DNA of 6,349 nt, from NCBI GenBank assembly GCA_023441105.1, contig JAEZQX010000408.1, forward strand, positions 1 to 6,349, written 5' to 3'. This document shows, piece after piece, positions 4,761-6,349 of the stretch (the first letter of the stretch is position 1; each line of letters starts with the position of its first letter). Position numbers and translations under genes: made by a program. The notes under the pieces were generated by a model. That model saw only the letters and a list, made by a program, of their open reading frames with translations. It made no database searches and was not told the origin of the DNA. Origin of the DNA: Pseudomonadota bacterium. GTDB taxonomy: Bacteria; Pseudomonadota; Gammaproteobacteria; Burkholderiales; Burkholderiaceae.

Positions 4761-6349
4761 ATGCCCTCCCCCACGTCTTCACCCCTTCGCCGGGCCGCGC
4801 GCCCAGCCGGCGCGCCGCCGCGCTCCCGGTCTCTCTCCCGCTTACCCGCCCGCCTTCTTGGCGCTGCGCTGGCCGCAGGTCCGCTGGCCGGCGGCGAGGC
4901 GATGGCCCAGCAGGCCGACGTCGCCGGCGCGCCGGACGGCCGGCTGCCGAGCATCGTCGTCACCGCCACCCGCTCGCCGGAGCGGATCGAGGACCTGGTC
5001 GCCGACGTGACCGTCATCGAGCAGGACCTCGGCAGCCGCGGCCTCAGCCTGCAGGAAGTCCTGCGCACCGGCGGCGGCGTGCAGCTGACGTCCTACGGCG
5101 GGCCCGCCGCCACCGGCAACGTGCTGATCCGCGGCGCCAACGCGGGGCATACGCTGACGCTGATCGAGGGCTTCCGCGTCTCCTCCGCGCTGCTCGGCCA
5201 GACGACCTTCGAGGCCCTGCCGATTGCCCACACCGGCCGCATCGAGCTCCTGCGGGGTCCCGCTTCCGGCCTCTACGGCGCCGACGCCATCGGCGGCGTC
5301 GTGCAGTTGTTCGCGCCGACGGCCTCGCCGGGCCTGCAGGTGACCGGCGAGGCGGTGGCCGGCCAGCAGGACACCCGCGGGTTGCAAGCCGGCCTGGCCG
5401 GGGGCTCGCGCGCCCTGTCCGGCGGTCTCCGGCTGAGCCGGGACAGCAGCGACGGCTTCAACGCGACCACGCCGGACAACTTCGCCTACAACCCCGACCG
5501 CGACGGCTATGAACGCGAAGGCGCCTCCGCCTGGCTGGACATGCGGCCGAACGGCGCCACGCACCTGCGCGGCATCGCCCTGCAGAACCGCGTCGACAGC
5601 GACTACGACGACGGTGCCCATCCCGACGCCCATGTACGGGCGAGCACCACGGTCGTCGGCCTGCGCGGCACGCACGACCTCGACGCGATCACGCAACTCG
5701 CCTTCCGGATCGGCCAGAGCGAGGATCGCTCCGACAACTTCTCGTCCTTCCCCGGCCAGTTCACCAGCCGGCTGATGCAGTACGGTGTCAGCGGCAGCCG
5801 CGAGGTGATCCCCGGCATCCGCCTGCAACTGCTGCTCGAGCGGCTCGAGGAGCGGGCGCGCAGCACCTCCTACGACAGCGGCGCCACGATCAGGCGCACC
5901 ACCAACTCGATCGGGCTGGTGCTGCTCGCCGACCAGGGCCCGCACCTGCTGCAAGGCAGCCTGAGGCTCGACGACAGCGACGGCTACGGCGAGCAGACCA
6001 ACTACAGTCTCGCCTATGGCTACCGGCTCGGCGCCGGGATGCGCGTCGGCGCCAGCTACGCCACCGGCTTCCACGCGCCCGGCTTCAACGATCTCTACTT
6101 CCCCAACTACGGCCGCAGCGACATCCGCCCGGAGCAATCGCGCTCAGCGGAAGCCGGCCTCTACTGGAACCAGCCGGCTGAGGGCGGCGCCGGCGACCCC
6201 TTCGCGGGGGCCGACCCCGCTGCCGCTGTCAACCGCACCGCCAACGCCAATGCCGGCGCTAACGCCAGTGCCAGTGCCAGTGCCAGTGCCAACGCCAAAG
6301 CCAGTGCCAACGGCGGTGGGGGGGGCGGCCCCCGCGGCCCCCGGGGGGG
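4761..6349 (+). CDS. btuB: BtuB-like TonB-dependent B12 receptor, 3' end cut by window edge
   Basis: The reading frame stays open for 529 codons to the window end. A signal peptide ends with a hydrophobic core (32-44) and a likely cleavage after Ala-Met-Ala (47-49). Its n-region is unusually long and rich in Arg, Pro and Ser (1-31). A TonB box-like segment follows, LPSIVVTATR (62-71). The plug domain carries NVLIRGANAGHTLTLIEGFRV (120-140) and IELLRGPASGLYGADAIGGVVQ (161-182), close to the BtuB pattern. Barrel strands follow from about 190, including YATGFHAPGFNDLYF (433-447) and RPEQSRSAEAGLYW (456-469). It imports cobalamin across the outer membrane, energised by TonB-ExbBD. The upstream cobalamin riboswitch strongly supports this substrate. 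About 80 or more C-terminal residues are missing. From residue 475 onward the sequence is low complexity instead of the expected next strand. The start is supported by GGAG 6 nt upstream. Confidence 0.9.
   Translation, partial: MPSPTSSPLRRAARPAGAPPRSRSLSRLPARLLGAALAAGPLAGGEAMAQQADVAGAPDGRLPSIVVTATRSPERIEDLVADVTVIEQDLGSRGLSLQEVLRTGGGVQLTSYGGPAATGNVLIRGANAGHTLTLIEGFRVSSALLGQTTFEALPIAHTGRIELLRGPASGLYGADAIGGVVQLFAPTASPGLQVTGEAVAGQQDTRGLQAGLAGGSRALSGGLRLSRDSSDGFNATTPDNFAYNPDRDGYEREGASAWLDMRPNGATHLRGIALQNRVDSDYDDGAHPDAHVRASTTVVGLRGTHDLDAITQLAFRIGQSEDRSDNFSSFPGQFTSRLMQYGVSGSREVIPGIRLQLLLERLEERARSTSYDSGATIRRTTNSIGLVLLADQGPHLLQGSLRLDDSDGYGEQTNYSLAYGYRLGAGMRVGASYATGFHAPGFNDLYFPNYGRSDIRPEQSRSAEAGLYWNQPAEGGAGDPFAGADPAAAVNRTANANAGANASASASASANAKASANGGGGGGPRGPRG
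6240..6311 (+). repeat. In-frame hexanucleotide tandem repeat in btuB
   Basis: Twelve consecutive 6-base units begin GCC (once GCT) followed by AAC, AAT, GGC, AGT or AAA. Four successive GCC-AGT units (6264-6287) are identical. They encode alternating Ala with Asn/Ser (once Gly, once Lys) at residues 494-517. The unit preserves frame, so copy-number change would lengthen or shorten the protein by two residues per unit. Confidence 0.85.
6312..6349 (+). other. G/C homopolymer-rich window terminus
   Basis: The last 38 bases consist almost entirely of G and C runs, including eight G (6318-6325), GGCCCCCGC followed by GGCCCCCGG, and seven terminal G. In the btuB frame they read only Gly, Pro and Arg. 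Such a stretch is typical of an unreliable contig end, though it could be real sequence; the last residues should not be trusted. Confidence 0.6.

Noticed and set aside
4535..5512. A 325-codon plus-strand open frame that spans the riboswitch and the start of btuB
   Set aside because: It begins inside the riboswitch, is in a different frame from btuB, and is Arg/Pro-rich without motifs.
4842..6137. A 431-codon minus-strand open frame opposite btuB
   Set aside because: It is Val/Ala/Gly/Gln-rich and featureless; the plus strand has plug and barrel motifs of a TonB-dependent receptor throughout. The long frame follows from high GC at third positions.
6240..6311. Tandem repeat as a CRISPR array
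   Set aside because: Units are 6 bases, contiguous and in frame, without spacers.

Overview
The window is a GC-rich bacterial fragment that reads as a Gram-negative proteobacterium, most likely beta- or gammaproteobacterial. The reasons are an ADP-heptose-type glycosyltransferase of the WaaF kind, a TonB-dependent outer-membrane receptor, and a cobalamin riboswitch whose core resembles the enterobacterial btuB leader. The genus cannot be told from the sequence alone. Both ends of the window fall inside genes and inside low-complexity sequence, so this may be a whole contig that broke at repeats.

Minus strand, 3378 down to 1: four genes run in the same direction. They encode a DUF4254 protein (3378-2659), an AbrB-family membrane protein (2651-1551, GTG start), a PaaI-like hotdog thioesterase (1554-1138) and a patatin-like phospholipase (1039 to beyond base 1). 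The first three are tightly packed: a 7-nt gap, then a 4-nt ATGA overlap. A strong GC hairpin and 98 nt separate the patatin gene from them.

Plus strand, 3427 to 6349: a 48-bp divergent region leads into a glycosyltransferase family 9 (heptosyltransferase) gene at 3427-4377. Next come a likely -10 element (4409-4414), a cobalamin riboswitch (about 4424-4652), a leader with two further hairpins, a Shine-Dalgarno, and a btuB-like receptor gene from 4761 that runs off the right end. The receptor's last visible part is an in-frame hexanucleotide repeat followed by G/C runs, at a place where a short periplasmic turn of the barrel is expected.

Working together: the riboswitch and receptor form a self-contained B12-repressed uptake unit. 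The DUF4254 and GT9 genes are divergent neighbours, a pairing that suggests a shared role in cell-surface glycan assembly. Thioesterase and patatin suggest lipid or acyl-CoA turnover, but no pathway can be assigned. No mobile element, CRISPR array, tRNA or rRNA was seen. I found no convincing novel system. The items most worth a second look are the repeat insertion in the receptor, the DUF4254-GT9 pair and the riboswitch expression platform.
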